This document shows positions 1 through 6,204 of a stretch of DNA of 11,893 nucleotides, in pieces. Numbering within the stretch: position 1 is the stretch's first letter; the number at the start of each line of letters is the position of its first letter. The notes beneath the pieces are model-generated. The model was not told where the DNA came from, ran no database searches, and saw only the letters and a program-made list of their open reading frames with translations. Position numbers and translations under genes: made by a program. Source of the DNA: Thermodesulfatator sp. (lineage in GTDB: Bacteria > Desulfobacterota > Thermodesulfobacteria > Thermodesulfobacteriales > Thermodesulfobacteriaceae); assembly GCA_027036915.1 (NCBI GenBank), contig JALWCD010000071.1:1-11893 (forward strand), read 5' to 3'.

Positions 1-314
1 AAATTTTCTAGAAACTGTCGACTGTGTCTGGGGTGGAAGGAAGGAAAGAGACGATGGGGGCCTCCCTCGAGGAGAGGGGTATGGGTTGCCGTTAGGTTGC
101 AGTTTCTGGCGTTTTACGGTGCTAAAGGAAGTGCTTCCCGGGGTGGGGGTGGTTTGTGGATGAGGGGAAGGGATTTTTTAGGAGGGAAAAGGTCCTTTCC
201 ATCCTCATGGTGCTGGATCACAGTTATGCCCTTGAGCGTTTGCGTCTTCGCCACCCCCACCGGTTTCTATTTCGGAGGCCGGGGTGGCTTGAAAATTAAA
301 GAGGAGGGGCGGAG
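1..314 (+). other. Non-coding leader region, G-rich, upstream of the CTERM gene
   Basis: I see no credible gene here. The one open frame, beginning with TTG at 97 and running to 318, codes for a low-complexity Gly/Arg-rich peptide with no ribosome binding site and no recognisable domain. The stretch contains several self-complementary segments (see 142-288) and ends with a strong purine-rich ribosome binding site at about 300-311, just before the ATG at 315. It could hold the promoter and leader of the surface protein gene, or the tail of an upstream unit. I recognise no clear -35/-10 pair. Confidence 0.5.
142..288 (+). promoter_or_regulatory. Possible structured 5' leader with competing stems
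   Basis: Bases 251-261 (CCACCCCCACC) are a perfect reverse complement of 142-152 (GGTGGGGGTGG). The overlapping bases 250-257 (GCCACCCC) are also a perfect reverse complement of 281-288 (GGGGTGGC), so the same C-rich strand can join only one partner at a time. Between them, 185-189 can pair with 196-200, and 160-165 with 203-208. The downstream hairpin ends 26 bases before the start codon at 315. No T-run follows it, so a classical terminator is not supported. Control of ribosome access or a long-range RNA fold is an inference. I do not match it to a known riboswitch class. Confidence 0.3.
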
Positions 315-1988
315 ATGAGAGTTTTGTTGCTATTTCTATTGTGCATTTTATTGTTAAGCGTGTCAAGTTATGCTCAAGATTCGTGCAATGCTACAGATGG
401 TATAGCTGTAATTCATGCTTACAAGTCTGACAATTATACTTTCAAAATGGGTATTTACTATAAGATTCAAGGGAGCAAAGGTTATTTCAAAAATCCGGAA
501 TTTTGTTGCATGTCTGTAAATGGGTGCGAAGACTTTATTTCTCAAGATACTCTCTTTAATTGGGTGTCGGATTATTTAGCTACAAATCCTGTCAATCCCA
601 CTTTAGAAGATTTTATCTCGTGGGTAGAGGATAATCATCAAGAAGCTTGTGCAGAAATAGGTCTTACTAAATTTTCAGGAAACTATACAAGTGGAGTGGA
701 CGTCTTCAATGCGACTGCACTTAGAGAAAATTGTGAACAAAAGCTCTTAAATGAATTAGCAGTAGCTTATTCTGGCGTCAATTTCGAATCGATAAACGCT
801 TCAGAGCAAGTCTATTTTCCTTTCAATTCTACAATAACTGAACCGGGAAATTATACGCTTTATTCATTACAGGAAACTTACCGTGGCTGCACGAGTATAA
901 GCGACGACTTATTACTGGAAATAAATGTATTCATGAATTGTACATACTATGCATATGTATTGCCGGAAGCCTCTCCTTTAGCTTCTCATACCCTTACGGT
1001 AGTTAAGCACGGGACGGGCTTTGCGGAGATTTCGGGGAACTTGACCTGTGCGGTTAATCGTGTACGGTGTACCGGGACCTTTGAGGCCGGGGAGGAGATT
1101 ACCCTTACGGTGAATCCCCGGCAGTCGGGTTTTGCGGGCTGGGAAGGGGATTGCGACGCCTTGTGTGATGACGGGAATTTCACTTGTAGTTTTACGCTCA
1201 ATTCTGATGTTACCTGTCAGGTAAGGGTCATCGCGGCGCATGAGGGGGATCTGGATGGAGACGGTCAGGAGGATTGCGGGGTTGAGGCCGAGGGTGGAAC
1301 GGTGGAGAACGCCACGGCCGAGAATGTGCCGCCTGAGATAGAAGATGAGGTGGCCTCGGAGCTTCCGGGGATGAGGATTTCGGATGATTATCAGCGGATG
1401 CTTAGGGTACGGGTTTCGGTTAACGGGACGGAGCCGGTGGTTTTGAGGTGGCGGTTTGATCCGGCACTTCCGGAGGGGGTGGTGCCATACAAGTATGTGA
1501 ACGGCACTTTCTATGATCTTAGCGACAATCTCACCGAGGGGCGCACGCTTCTTGAGCTTACGGTTGAGGATAACGGACCGTATGATACGAACAACGAAAC
1601 GGGGGTGATCGAGGACCCGATCGTGTTTCTTGAGCCGGTGGCTGCGGCAGGTGGTGCGGCGGCTGTCGGAAGCGGAGGTGGCGGAGGCGGTGGATGTTTC
1701 ATCGCCACCGCGGCCTACGGTTCGTATCTCGACCCGCATGTGAAGGTGCTGCGGGAGTTCCGCGACCGGTATCTTCTTACCAATCCGCTCGGTCGCTGGT
1801 TCGTGGCCATGTACTACAAGTACTCGCCGCCTGTGGCGGAGGTGATCGCCCGGCATGAGTCTTTAAGGTTTGCGACGCGCCTTACCTTAACGCCGCTTGT
1901 CTTTGCGGTGGGGTATCCGAAGGCGGCCGGAGCAATTCTCCTTCTTGCGATCCTTCTTGCTTTCGGCCTTGCGATAAGAAAGCGGTAA
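315..1988 (+). CDS. Exported CFI-box-CTERM surface protein with choice-of-anchor U-like domain
   Basis: 557 residues. A Sec signal peptide (residues 1-20, hydrophobic [11 protein letters not shown], likely cut after SYA) leads into a Cys-rich, unrecognised head (about 21-215). Then come a bacterial beta-repeat region (225-307, with HTLTV and ITLTVNP strands and GFAGWEGDC), a short Ca-binding-like DLDGDGQED (312-320), and a region resembling the choice-of-anchor U domain (about 345-440). A Gly run (454-460) precedes the [10 protein letters not shown] motif at 461-470, which defines the CFI-box-CTERM family. A hydrophobic helix (538-554) and basic RKR end the protein, the layout of a C-terminal sorting and anchoring signal. 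The role is probably envelope-attached adhesion or surface display, which is inferred. A strong Shine-Dalgarno (GAGGAGGGG, from 301) supports the ATG. Codons before about 960 are AT-rich and later ones GC-rich, suggesting a swapped head. Confidence 0.85.
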   Translation: MRVLLLFLLCILLLSVSSYAQDSCNATDGIAVIHAYKSDNYTFKMGIYYKIQGSKGYFKNPEFCCMSVNGCEDFISQDTLFNWVSDYLATNPVNPTLEDFISWVEDNHQEACAEIGLTKFSGNYTSGVDVFNATALRENCEQKLLNELAVAYSGVNFESINASEQVYFPFNSTITEPGNYTLYSLQETYRGCTSISDDLLLEINVFMNCTYYAYVLPEASPLASHTLTVVKHGTGFAEISGNLTCAVNRVRCTGTFEAGEEITLTVNPRQSGFAGWEGDCDALCDDGNFTCSFTLNSDVTCQVRVIAAHEGDLDGDGQEDCGVEAEGGTVENATAENVPPEIEDEVASELPGMRISDDYQRMLRVRVSVNGTEPVVLRWRFDPALPEGVVPYKYVNGTFYDLSDNLTEGRTLLELTVEDNGPYDTNNETGVIEDPIVFLEPVAAAGGAAAVGSGGGGGGGCFIATAAYGSYLDPHVKVLREFRDRYLLTNPLGRWFVAMYYKYSPPVAEVIARHESLRFATRLTLTPLVFAVGYPKAAGAILLLAILLAFGLAIRKR

Positions 1989-2000
1989 GAAGTCAGGCTT

Positions 2001-2032
2001 TCCGGGCGGCTCCTCAGCCGGGGCCGCCCGGA
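2001..2032. terminator. GC-rich hairpin between convergent genes, putative terminator
   Basis: TCCGGGCGGC (2001-2010) and GCCGCCCGGA (2023-2032) form a perfect 10-bp stem with a 12-base loop. It lies 13 bases after the stop of the CTERM gene and 4 bases past the stop of the converging nuclease gene. No long T-run flanks either side, so termination efficiency is uncertain. Its position between two convergent stops fits a shared bidirectional terminator. Confidence 0.6.
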
Positions 2033-2036
2033 GGGA

Positions 2037-3581
2037 TTATTTCACCTTCTCCCATGCAAACTCCACGATGTTGCGGTCGGTGCGGCTGAACTCCACCCCG
2101 ATGAGATAAACCTCCCGAAAACGGTCGAGGTATTTTTCGTGATAGCTGCGGGCCTTTAAGGTCTCCAGGGCCCGGCCTTCGGGTTCAAGCTCCACCACCT
2201 TGAACTCGAAAAGATAGCAGCGGTCCTCGAAGGTGACGGCCATATCCAGGCGTCCGTGGCTGGTGGGTTCTTCTACTTTCACCTCAAGGCCCAGGGCGGA
2301 AAAGTAGGCGTAGAAGATGGAGGCGTAGTAGCCCTCGTAGTTCTGGATTTCGCTCCTGCGATACCAGTCGTGCGGGATGGAGGCGAAGAAGGAGTGAAAG
2401 GCCCGGTTTAGTCCTTCAAGGTCGTTTTTTTCGAGGGAAAGAAAAACCCGGTCGAGGAGGCGTTCTTTTTCCGCCGGCACCCGGGTGTACCAGTTCAGGA
2501 GGTGATCGTTAAAGCTCATCTTTACTTCGAGATTGGGGTAGGAGAGGCGGTAGAGGGTGCGAGGGCCGCGGCGGCGAACTTCTTTTATGGTGAGGTATCC
2601 GGTCTGGAAGAGGAGGGGTTCGGGTTCGATGTAGTCCACATCGAAGGAAGCGATAAGGGATTCGCCGACCTCAAGGTTTTCGAGTTCAGGGAGGAAGAAG
2701 CGGTTTTCGTAAAGAAGTTTGATGAGGAAGGAGGGGGTACCGGTTTCGAACCAGTAGGGGCGGAAGAGACCGGATTTGAGGCAAAGGAGGATGTCGAAAG
2801 GGTTATAGACCGGGGGGCCGAGGAAGTTATAGCCGTTATACCAGCGGCGGATTTCCTCAATGTCGAAGTCATTTAAGCGGTCGGCGAAGACGGAAGTGAG
2901 TTCCTCCTCGGTGTATCCGCAGAGGGTGGCGTATTCGGGATGAAGGGTGAGGTCCTCAAGGTTGTTCAGACCGGAGAAGAGGGAGACCTTGGAGAATTTG
3001 GAGACCCCGGTGATGAAGACCAGTTTAAGGAAGGGGTCGGCGTCTTTGAGGACGGAGTAGAGGTTTTTCAGGTTTTCGCGGATTTCGAGGGCCAGTTCCC
3101 GGTTTTCGATGTTGTCGAGGATGGGTTTATCGTATTCGTCGATTAGAATTACCACCGGGCGGCTGTATTTCTGGTGGAGTTTAACGATGAGTTCCTCGAA
3201 GCGCTTGTTGTAGAGCTTTTCCGAGAGGGAGAGTTTTTCTTGTTCTGCGTTACGGCGGAGGATGTAGTCTATGGTTTCAAGGAGTTCTTCTGTGGATCTT
3301 ATCACCCCGGCGCCGAAGGAGATGTGGATAACCGGATACCGCACGGACCAGTTCCAGTGGTTCTCAAGGTAGAGTCCTTCGAAGAGCTCTCGGCGGGCGA
3401 GGAAGGCCTGGCGCAGGGTGTCGAGGAAGAGGGATTTTCCGAAGCGTCTGGGGCGGGCGAGGAAGTAGAATTTCCCCTCATCGACGAGTTTTTTCACGAA
3501 GGGGGTTTTATCCACGTAGTAGTAGTTTTCGGAGCGGATGACCTCGAAGCTCTGAATGCCAATGGGAAGTTTTTTCTTCAT
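2037..3581 (-). CDS. AAA-ATPase-like / PD-(D/E)XK nuclease superfamily protein
   Basis: 514 residues, the usual length for this two-domain family (AAA-ATPase_like PF09820 plus PDDEXK_9 PF08011, formerly DUF1703). The N-terminal LPIGIQSFEVIRSE...YVDKT segment is the family signature. ARPRRFGKS (42-50) is a Walker A-like loop, and VVILIDEYD (143-151) the Walker B. TGVSKFSKVSLFSGLNN (191-207) and WYNGYNF (247-253) are further conserved family blocks. The C-terminal nuclease fold shows D446 in GRLDM and E459-F-K461 in LFEFKV, so the active site looks intact. Cytoplasmic; the substrate is unknown. These genes are often present in many copies and behave as accessory genes, possibly linked to mobile elements or defence (inference). 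The start at 3581 is set by the conserved N-terminus. No Shine-Dalgarno is visible in the AT-rich leader. A tRNA and IS remnant lie just upstream. Confidence 0.9.
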   Translation of the reverse strand: MKKKLPIGIQSFEVIRSENYYYVDKTPFVKKLVDEGKFYFLARPRRFGKSLFLDTLRQAFLARRELFEGLYLENHWNWSVRYPVIHISFGAGVIRSTEELLETIDYILRRNAEQEKLSLSEKLYNKRFEELIVKLHQKYSRPVVILIDEYDKPILDNIENRELALEIRENLKNLYSVLKDADPFLKLVFITGVSKFSKVSLFSGLNNLEDLTLHPEYATLCGYTEEELTSVFADRLNDFDIEEIRRWYNGYNFLGPPVYNPFDILLCLKSGLFRPYWFETGTPSFLIKLLYENRFFLPELENLEVGESLIASFDVDYIEPEPLLFQTGYLTIKEVRRRGPRTLYRLSYPNLEVKMSFNDHLLNWYTRVPAEKERLLDRVFLSLEKNDLEGLNRAFHSFFASIPHDWYRRSEIQNYEGYYASIFYAYFSALGLEVKVEEPTSHGRLDMAVTFEDRCYLFEFKVVELEPEGRALETLKARSYHEKYLDRFREVYLIGVEFSRTDRNIVEFAWEKVK

Positions 3582-3610
3582 TTTTAATTATCTAGTTATT
3601 TTATCCAAAA

Positions 3611-3622
3611 ATCAGGCCTGAT
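3611..3622. promoter_or_regulatory. 12-bp perfect palindrome upstream of the nuclease gene
   Basis: ATCAGGCCTGAT is a perfect palindrome, centred about 35 bases before the start codon of the minus-strand nuclease gene (3581) in an AT-rich stretch that must hold its promoter. It could be a dimeric repressor site or a chance palindrome. No regulator gene is adjacent. Confidence 0.25.
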
Positions 3623-3652
3623 AAAACCTTCATTTTCTTTTCAGACTTCCAT

Positions 3653-3675
3653 AGGTGTCCGATAGTTTAAGGTAA
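3653..3675 (+). repeat. Left inverted-repeat arm of the IS remnant
   Basis: The arm holds AGGTGTCCGAT (3653-3663), two spacer bases, and TTTAAGGTAA (3666-3675). Both motifs recur inverted at 4263-4282, but there they are joined in the opposite order and overlap by one base. The order change suggests several transposase-binding motifs at each end, or a rearrangement. Confidence 0.6.
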
Positions 3676-3731
3676 CATAAAAAGGTTTGCAAAAAGGGGA
3701 ACACTCCATTTCCCATGGTTTTACCAGGAGG

Positions 3732-3779
3732 GGGGTGACATTTTGGCTTTGCAATTAGGGGTGACAAAATCGCCTTGCA
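3732..3779 (+). repeat. Two direct repeats, 26-bp period (GGGGTGACA core)
   Basis: GGGGTGACATTTTGGCTTTGCA (3732-3753) and the copy at 3758-3779 agree at 17 of 22 positions, with an identical 9-base core and an identical TTGCA end. A more degenerate relative, TTTGCAAAAAGGGGAACA, lies at 3686-3703. Read on the minus strand the core is TGTCACCCC, which resembles the multiple terminal repeats of IS21-type elements; that link is recollection, not proof. They sit between the left inverted repeat and the tRNA promoter. Confidence 0.5.
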
Positions 3780-3802
3780 GTAACACCTGCAAATACAGAT
3801 CC

Positions 3803-3831
3803 TTGACAGTTTTGGGGTTTAAAGTTATCCT
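3803..3831 (+). promoter_or_regulatory. Promoter of tRNA-Lys
   Basis: A perfect -35 box TTGACA (3803-3808) is followed, after a 17-base spacer, by TATCCT (3826-3831), which matches the -10 consensus at four of six positions. The expected start is about 3838-3840, a few bases before the mature tRNA 5' end at 3844. The spacing and position are what a sigma-70 tRNA promoter needs. Confidence 0.65.
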
Positions 3832-3843
3832 TGAATTGCATCT

Positions 3844-3916
3844 GGGCCGGTAACTCAGCTGGCAGAGTACTGGCCTTTTAAGCCAGGAGTCGCAGGTTCG
3901 AATCCTGCCCGGCCCA
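3844..3916 (+). tRNA. tRNA-Lys, anticodon UUU
   Basis: Full cloverleaf of 73 bases. The acceptor stem is GGGCCGG (3844-3850) with CCGGCCC (3909-3915) and discriminator A3916. The D arm is ACTC/GAGT, and the anticodon stem CTGGC/GCCAG closes loop CTTTTAA, so the anticodon is TTT. The T arm is GCAGG-TTCGAAT-CCTGC. All stems pair perfectly, so it looks functional. CCA is not encoded (ATG follows), so the end must be added enzymatically; a CCA-adding enzyme gene begins at 11557. It lies between the inverted repeats of an IS remnant, with its own promoter at 3803-3831. No clear terminator follows. Confidence 0.97.
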
Positions 3917-4003
3917 TGTAGAAAATCAAAGACTTTTATTAACCTCACCTTATTTCATGATAACACTTCCGTTAATAGCTTCCCCTCACTTTAACCACAA
4001 AAA

Positions 4004-4303
4004 GTCTTCCGCATCTACCGCAAACTCAGTCTCCAGAGACCGATCAAGAGACGAGCCGGAAAAAAGCGTCGTAAACCCCGGAAAACTTTTGAGTCCCGGG
4101 TAGATTTCAGTCTTCCAGGAGCAAAAATCCGGGAAGAAGTCATTCCACCGGGATAGCCCTATGACAACGGCCACCTGGAAAGTTTTCAGGGTACCTTGCG
4201 GGAAGAAGTGCTTGATCGGGAAGAATTTGACACCCTGGAGGAAGCTAAGAGTCGTATATGGAATCGGACACCTTACCTTAAAATTAAGTCTATCACCATC
4301 TGA
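4004..4303 (+). pseudogene. IS3-like transposase remnant (rve integrase core), internally deleted
   Basis: One frame, interrupted only by TAG at 4154-4156, carries two recognisable pieces of an IS3-family OrfB. The first is VFRIYRKLSLQ followed by a basic run (4004-4075), like the linker before the integrase core. The second is PYDNGHLESFQGTLREEVL (4157-4213), the block around the catalytic Glu of the DDE triad. The two Asp-bearing stretches between them are missing, and so is the usual C-terminal W-x-N-x-x-RPH end: the frame runs through the right inverted repeat and stops at 4301-4303. It cannot encode an active enzyme. The tRNA-Lys lies 87 bases upstream. Confidence 0.75.
4263..4282 (-). 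repeat. Right inverted-repeat arm of the IS remnant
   Basis: ATCGGACACCT (4263-4273) and TTACCTTAAA (4273-4282) are exact reverse complements of 3653-3663 and 3666-3675. They overlap the 3' end of the broken transposase frame, as expected where an IS gene runs close to its right end after a deletion. Confidence 0.6.
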
Positions 4304-4377
4304 TAATCCACTTGGGTTACGGCAAAATACCCGCCGTCCCGAAGAAGATTACCATCTTCTAATTAGGAACGATTCGA

Positions 4378-4824
4378 TCAGCCCCCGTAAAAGAAGAGAG
4401 GTTCCACCAGTTTGAGGCCTCCGGCGGAGATGGTCTCAAGGGCCCGCTCTAAATCGGCGTCCGGGACCTTGAAGATGAGGACGGCCTTCTCTCCGCCTCC
4501 CACGAAGGCGTAAGTGTAATCCACATTGATGTCGGCCTCGGAAAGGAGTTTCACCACCTGATAGAAGCCCCCGGGCCTGTCCTCCACCTCCACGGCAAAG
4601 ACCTCCTGTTCCTTCACCGTGAAGCCCGCAGCCGAAAGCACGCTTCGGGCCTTCTCCGGGTTGTCCACCACCAGGCGCAGGATCCCGAACTCCGCGCTTT
4701 CGGCCAGCGCGAGCGCCCGGATGTTCACTCCGGCCTGATAGAGGGTCTCCGTAAGGTCTTTGAGCCGTCCCTTGCGATTTTCCAGGAATACCGAAAGCTG
4801 TTTGATGGCGTACTTGCTCCGCAT
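4378..4824 (-). CDS. Tandem ACT-domain protein linked to phenylacetate-CoA ligase
   Basis: 148 residues forming two ACT modules. The first covers about 7-70 (KQLSVFLENRKGRLKDLTETL then GVNIRALALAE), and the second about 75-140 (FAVEVEDRPGGFYQVVKLLSEADINVDYTYAF). The N-R-x-G-x-L and D-R-P-G-G turns are the typical ligand-binding loops, usually for amino acids. The family (COG4747-type) is often found beside paaK genes in anaerobes and archaea, so it probably senses an aromatic amino acid or related ligand for aryl-acid metabolism; that ligand is inferred. The start follows paaK by 4 bases, and its Shine-Dalgarno GGGAGGT (4831-4837) lies over the last codons and stop of paaK, so the two genes are probably translationally coupled. 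Confidence 0.85.
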   Translation of the reverse strand: MRSKYAIKQLSVFLENRKGRLKDLTETLYQAGVNIRALALAESAEFGILRLVVDNPEKARSVLSAAGFTVKEQEVFAVEVEDRPGGFYQVVKLLSEADINVDYTYAFVGGGEKAVLIFKVPDADLERALETISAGGLKLVEPLFFYGG

Positions 4825-4828
4825 GGGA

Positions 4829-6142
4829 TTACCTCCCGAGTTTTTCCTCCAGTTCCCGTCTGTCGATCACCCTTTTCGCCTTCCCCATGGAGCGCTCAAG
4901 CGTCTTGGGTTCGACCAGTTTGACCCGCGCCCGGAGAAAGAGATGGTTGGCCAGTTCCTCTTCCAGTTTGTGTTTCAGGTTCTCAAGAGTGCCCAGATCC
5001 CCGGTAAAGATCCTTTCGTCTACCTCCACCCAGACCTCAAGCACATCGAGCACCCCGCGCTTGTCCACCACGATGACGTAGTTGGGGGTAAGACCCTCCA
5101 CCTTGGTGAGCACGTGTTCCACCTGTGAGGGGAAGACGTTCACTCCGGAAACGATGAGCATGTCGTCGCTTCGGCCCACCACGCGGCCCATGCGGAGGAT
5201 GGTGCGCCCGCAACGGCATGGTTCCCGGTAAAGGCGGGAGATGTCCCGGGTGCGGTAGCGGATGAGCGGCAGGGCCTGCTTGGTGAGGGTGGTGAAGACC
5301 AGCTCCCCCTCCTCTCCCTCGGGGAGCACCTCCCCGGTTTCGGGATCGATGATCTCGGGGAGAAAATGGTCCTCGAAAATGTGAAGTTCTCCGTATTCGC
5401 AGGAGGCCGCCACTCCCGGACCGATGATCTCCGAAAGGCCGTAGGCCTCGAAGTACTTGATGCCCCAGGCCTCGGCCACGGCCTGACGAAGCCCTTCCGA
5501 GGCCGGTTCGGCCCCGAAAAAGCCGGCCCGAAGTTTAAAATCCCTGTGAGGGTCGAGCCCCTCCTCCCGGGCCACCTCGGCCAGGTGAAGGGCATAGGAA
5601 GGGGTGCAGCAGAGCACCGTGGCCCCGAAATCACGCATGAGCATGAGCTGGCGTTTGGTGAAGCCCACGCTCGAGGGCACCACCGCCGCCCCCAGGGCCT
5701 CGGCCCCGTAATGGAAGCCCAGACCACCGGTAAAAAGTCCATAACCGTAAGCATTGTGGACCACATCTCCGGGCCCCACCCCGGCCATGAGCAGGGTGCG
5801 CATCATGACCTCGGTCCACACCCGCATGTCGTGCTCCGTGTAGGCCACCACGGTGGGTTTCCCGGTGGTGCCGGAGGAGGAATGGATGCGCACCACCTGA
5901 TCCATAGGCACGGCCAGTAAGCCGAAGGGATAGTGATCCCGGAGATCCTGTTTTACGGTGAAAGGAAGCTTCTGGAGGTCTTCAAGACTACGGACATCCT
6001 GAGGTTTCATACCGATTTCATCAAATTTGGTTTTATAAAAGGGTACCAAATGGTAAACCCTTCTTAAGGTTTCCCGTAAACGCTTCAATTGGAGGGCTTC
6101 AAGTTCCTCTCGAGAAATATAGTCCGCCGCGTTCGGTTTCAT
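4829..6142 (-). CDS. paaK: Phenylacetate-CoA ligase
   Basis: Adenylate-forming enzyme joining phenylacetate (or a related aryl acetate) to CoA with ATP (EC 6.2.1.30), cytoplasmic. Numbering from the chosen start (437 residues, normal length), [10 protein letters not shown] (88-97) is the P-loop-like AMP signature, YGLSE (234-238) and RYRTRD (295-300) are adenylate-binding motifs, and GKAKRVID (420-427) near the C-terminus carries the catalytic Lys. In anaerobes the substrate often comes from aromatic amino acids through indolepyruvate-type oxidoreductases; none is in the window. An ATG at 6148 is also in frame, but GGGAGG (6149-6154) touches it directly, whereas it stands 6 bases from the ATG at 6142, so I prefer 6142. 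Codons for about the first 65 residues are AT-rich, unlike the rest of the gene. The ACT gene follows immediately. Confidence 0.93.
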   Translation of the reverse strand: MKPNAADYISREELEALQLKRLRETLRRVYHLVPFYKTKFDEIGMKPQDVRSLEDLQKLPFTVKQDLRDHYPFGLLAVPMDQVVRIHSSSGTTGKPTVVAYTEHDMRVWTEVMMRTLLMAGVGPGDVVHNAYGYGLFTGGLGFHYGAEALGAAVVPSSVGFTKRQLMLMRDFGATVLCCTPSYALHLAEVAREEGLDPHRDFKLRAGFFGAEPASEGLRQAVAEAWGIKYFEAYGLSEIIGPGVAASCEYGELHIFEDHFLPEIIDPETGEVLPEGEEGELVFTTLTKQALPLIRYRTRDISRLYREPCRCGRTILRMGRVVGRSDDMLIVSGVNVFPSQVEHVLTKVEGLTPNYVIVVDKRGVLDVLEVWVEVDERIFTGDLGTLENLKHKLEEELANHLFLRARVKLVEPKTLERSMGKAKRVIDRRELEEKLGR

Positions 6143-6148
6143 GGTCAT

Positions 6149-6154
6149 CCTCCC
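6149..6154 (-). promoter_or_regulatory. Ribosome binding site deciding the paaK start
   Basis: On the minus strand this reads GGGAGG. It abuts the upstream ATG (6146-6148) with no spacer but stands 6 bases from the second in-frame ATG (6140-6142). That spacing is right for initiation and argues for the shorter protein. Confidence 0.6.
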
Positions 6155-6204
6155 TAACCTTTATCCCTCCCTTACCAAAAAATTGATCTCCAGGCAAGCA
6201 ATCT

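Larger units (their letters stand above)
3653..4297 (+). mobile_element. Decayed insertion-sequence remnant bounded by inverted repeats, enclosing tRNA-Lys
   Basis: Two inverted-repeat pairs frame this block. AGGTGTCCGAT at 3653-3663 matches ATCGGACACCT at 4263-4273, and TTTAAGGTAA at 3666-3675 matches TTACCTTAAA at 4273-4282; all are perfect. A weaker GGTGATAG match lies further out near 4290-4297 on the complementary strand. Inside, 4004-4303 is a broken IS3-like transposase fragment reading toward the right repeat. The element lacks the upstream orf and most of the catalytic core. The space where they should be holds direct repeats and an intact tRNA-Lys. Exact ends are uncertain. Alternatives are two IS remnants flanking the tRNA, or one element that captured it. 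Confidence 0.5.

Noticed and set aside
121..314. c-di-GMP or other known riboswitch before the surface protein gene
   Set aside because: The conserved core sequences of the classes I know are absent; only generic stems are seen.
97..318. Open frame of 73 codons before the CTERM gene
   Set aside because: TTG start, no ribosome site, Gly/Arg-rich low-complexity product, and it covers self-complementary leader sequence.
978..1856. Long antisense open frame (292 codons) in the CTERM gene
   Set aside because: The opposite strand encodes recognisable domains; the His/Arg-rich antisense product is a by-product of GC-rich codon use.
3174..3587. Antisense open frames over the nuclease gene (also 2502-2876)
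   Set aside because: Glu/Phe/Val-rich shadow products opposite a well-conserved gene.
4343..4360. Hairpin AGAAGAT-TACC-ATCTTCT downstream of the ACT gene
   Set aside because: Seven weak AT-rich pairs and no T-run in the minus-strand direction; not enough to call a terminator.
4161..4415. Open frame of 84 codons over the transposase remnant
   Set aside because: The transposase similarity is in another frame, and this one runs into the ACT gene's 3' end.
5366..5920. Antisense open frame over paaK
   Set aside because: His/Gly-rich shadow of a clearly conserved coding strand.
6181..6204. Possible terminator between the haem protein gene and paaK
   Set aside because: A T-run exists on the minus strand, but the preceding stem has only about four pairs.
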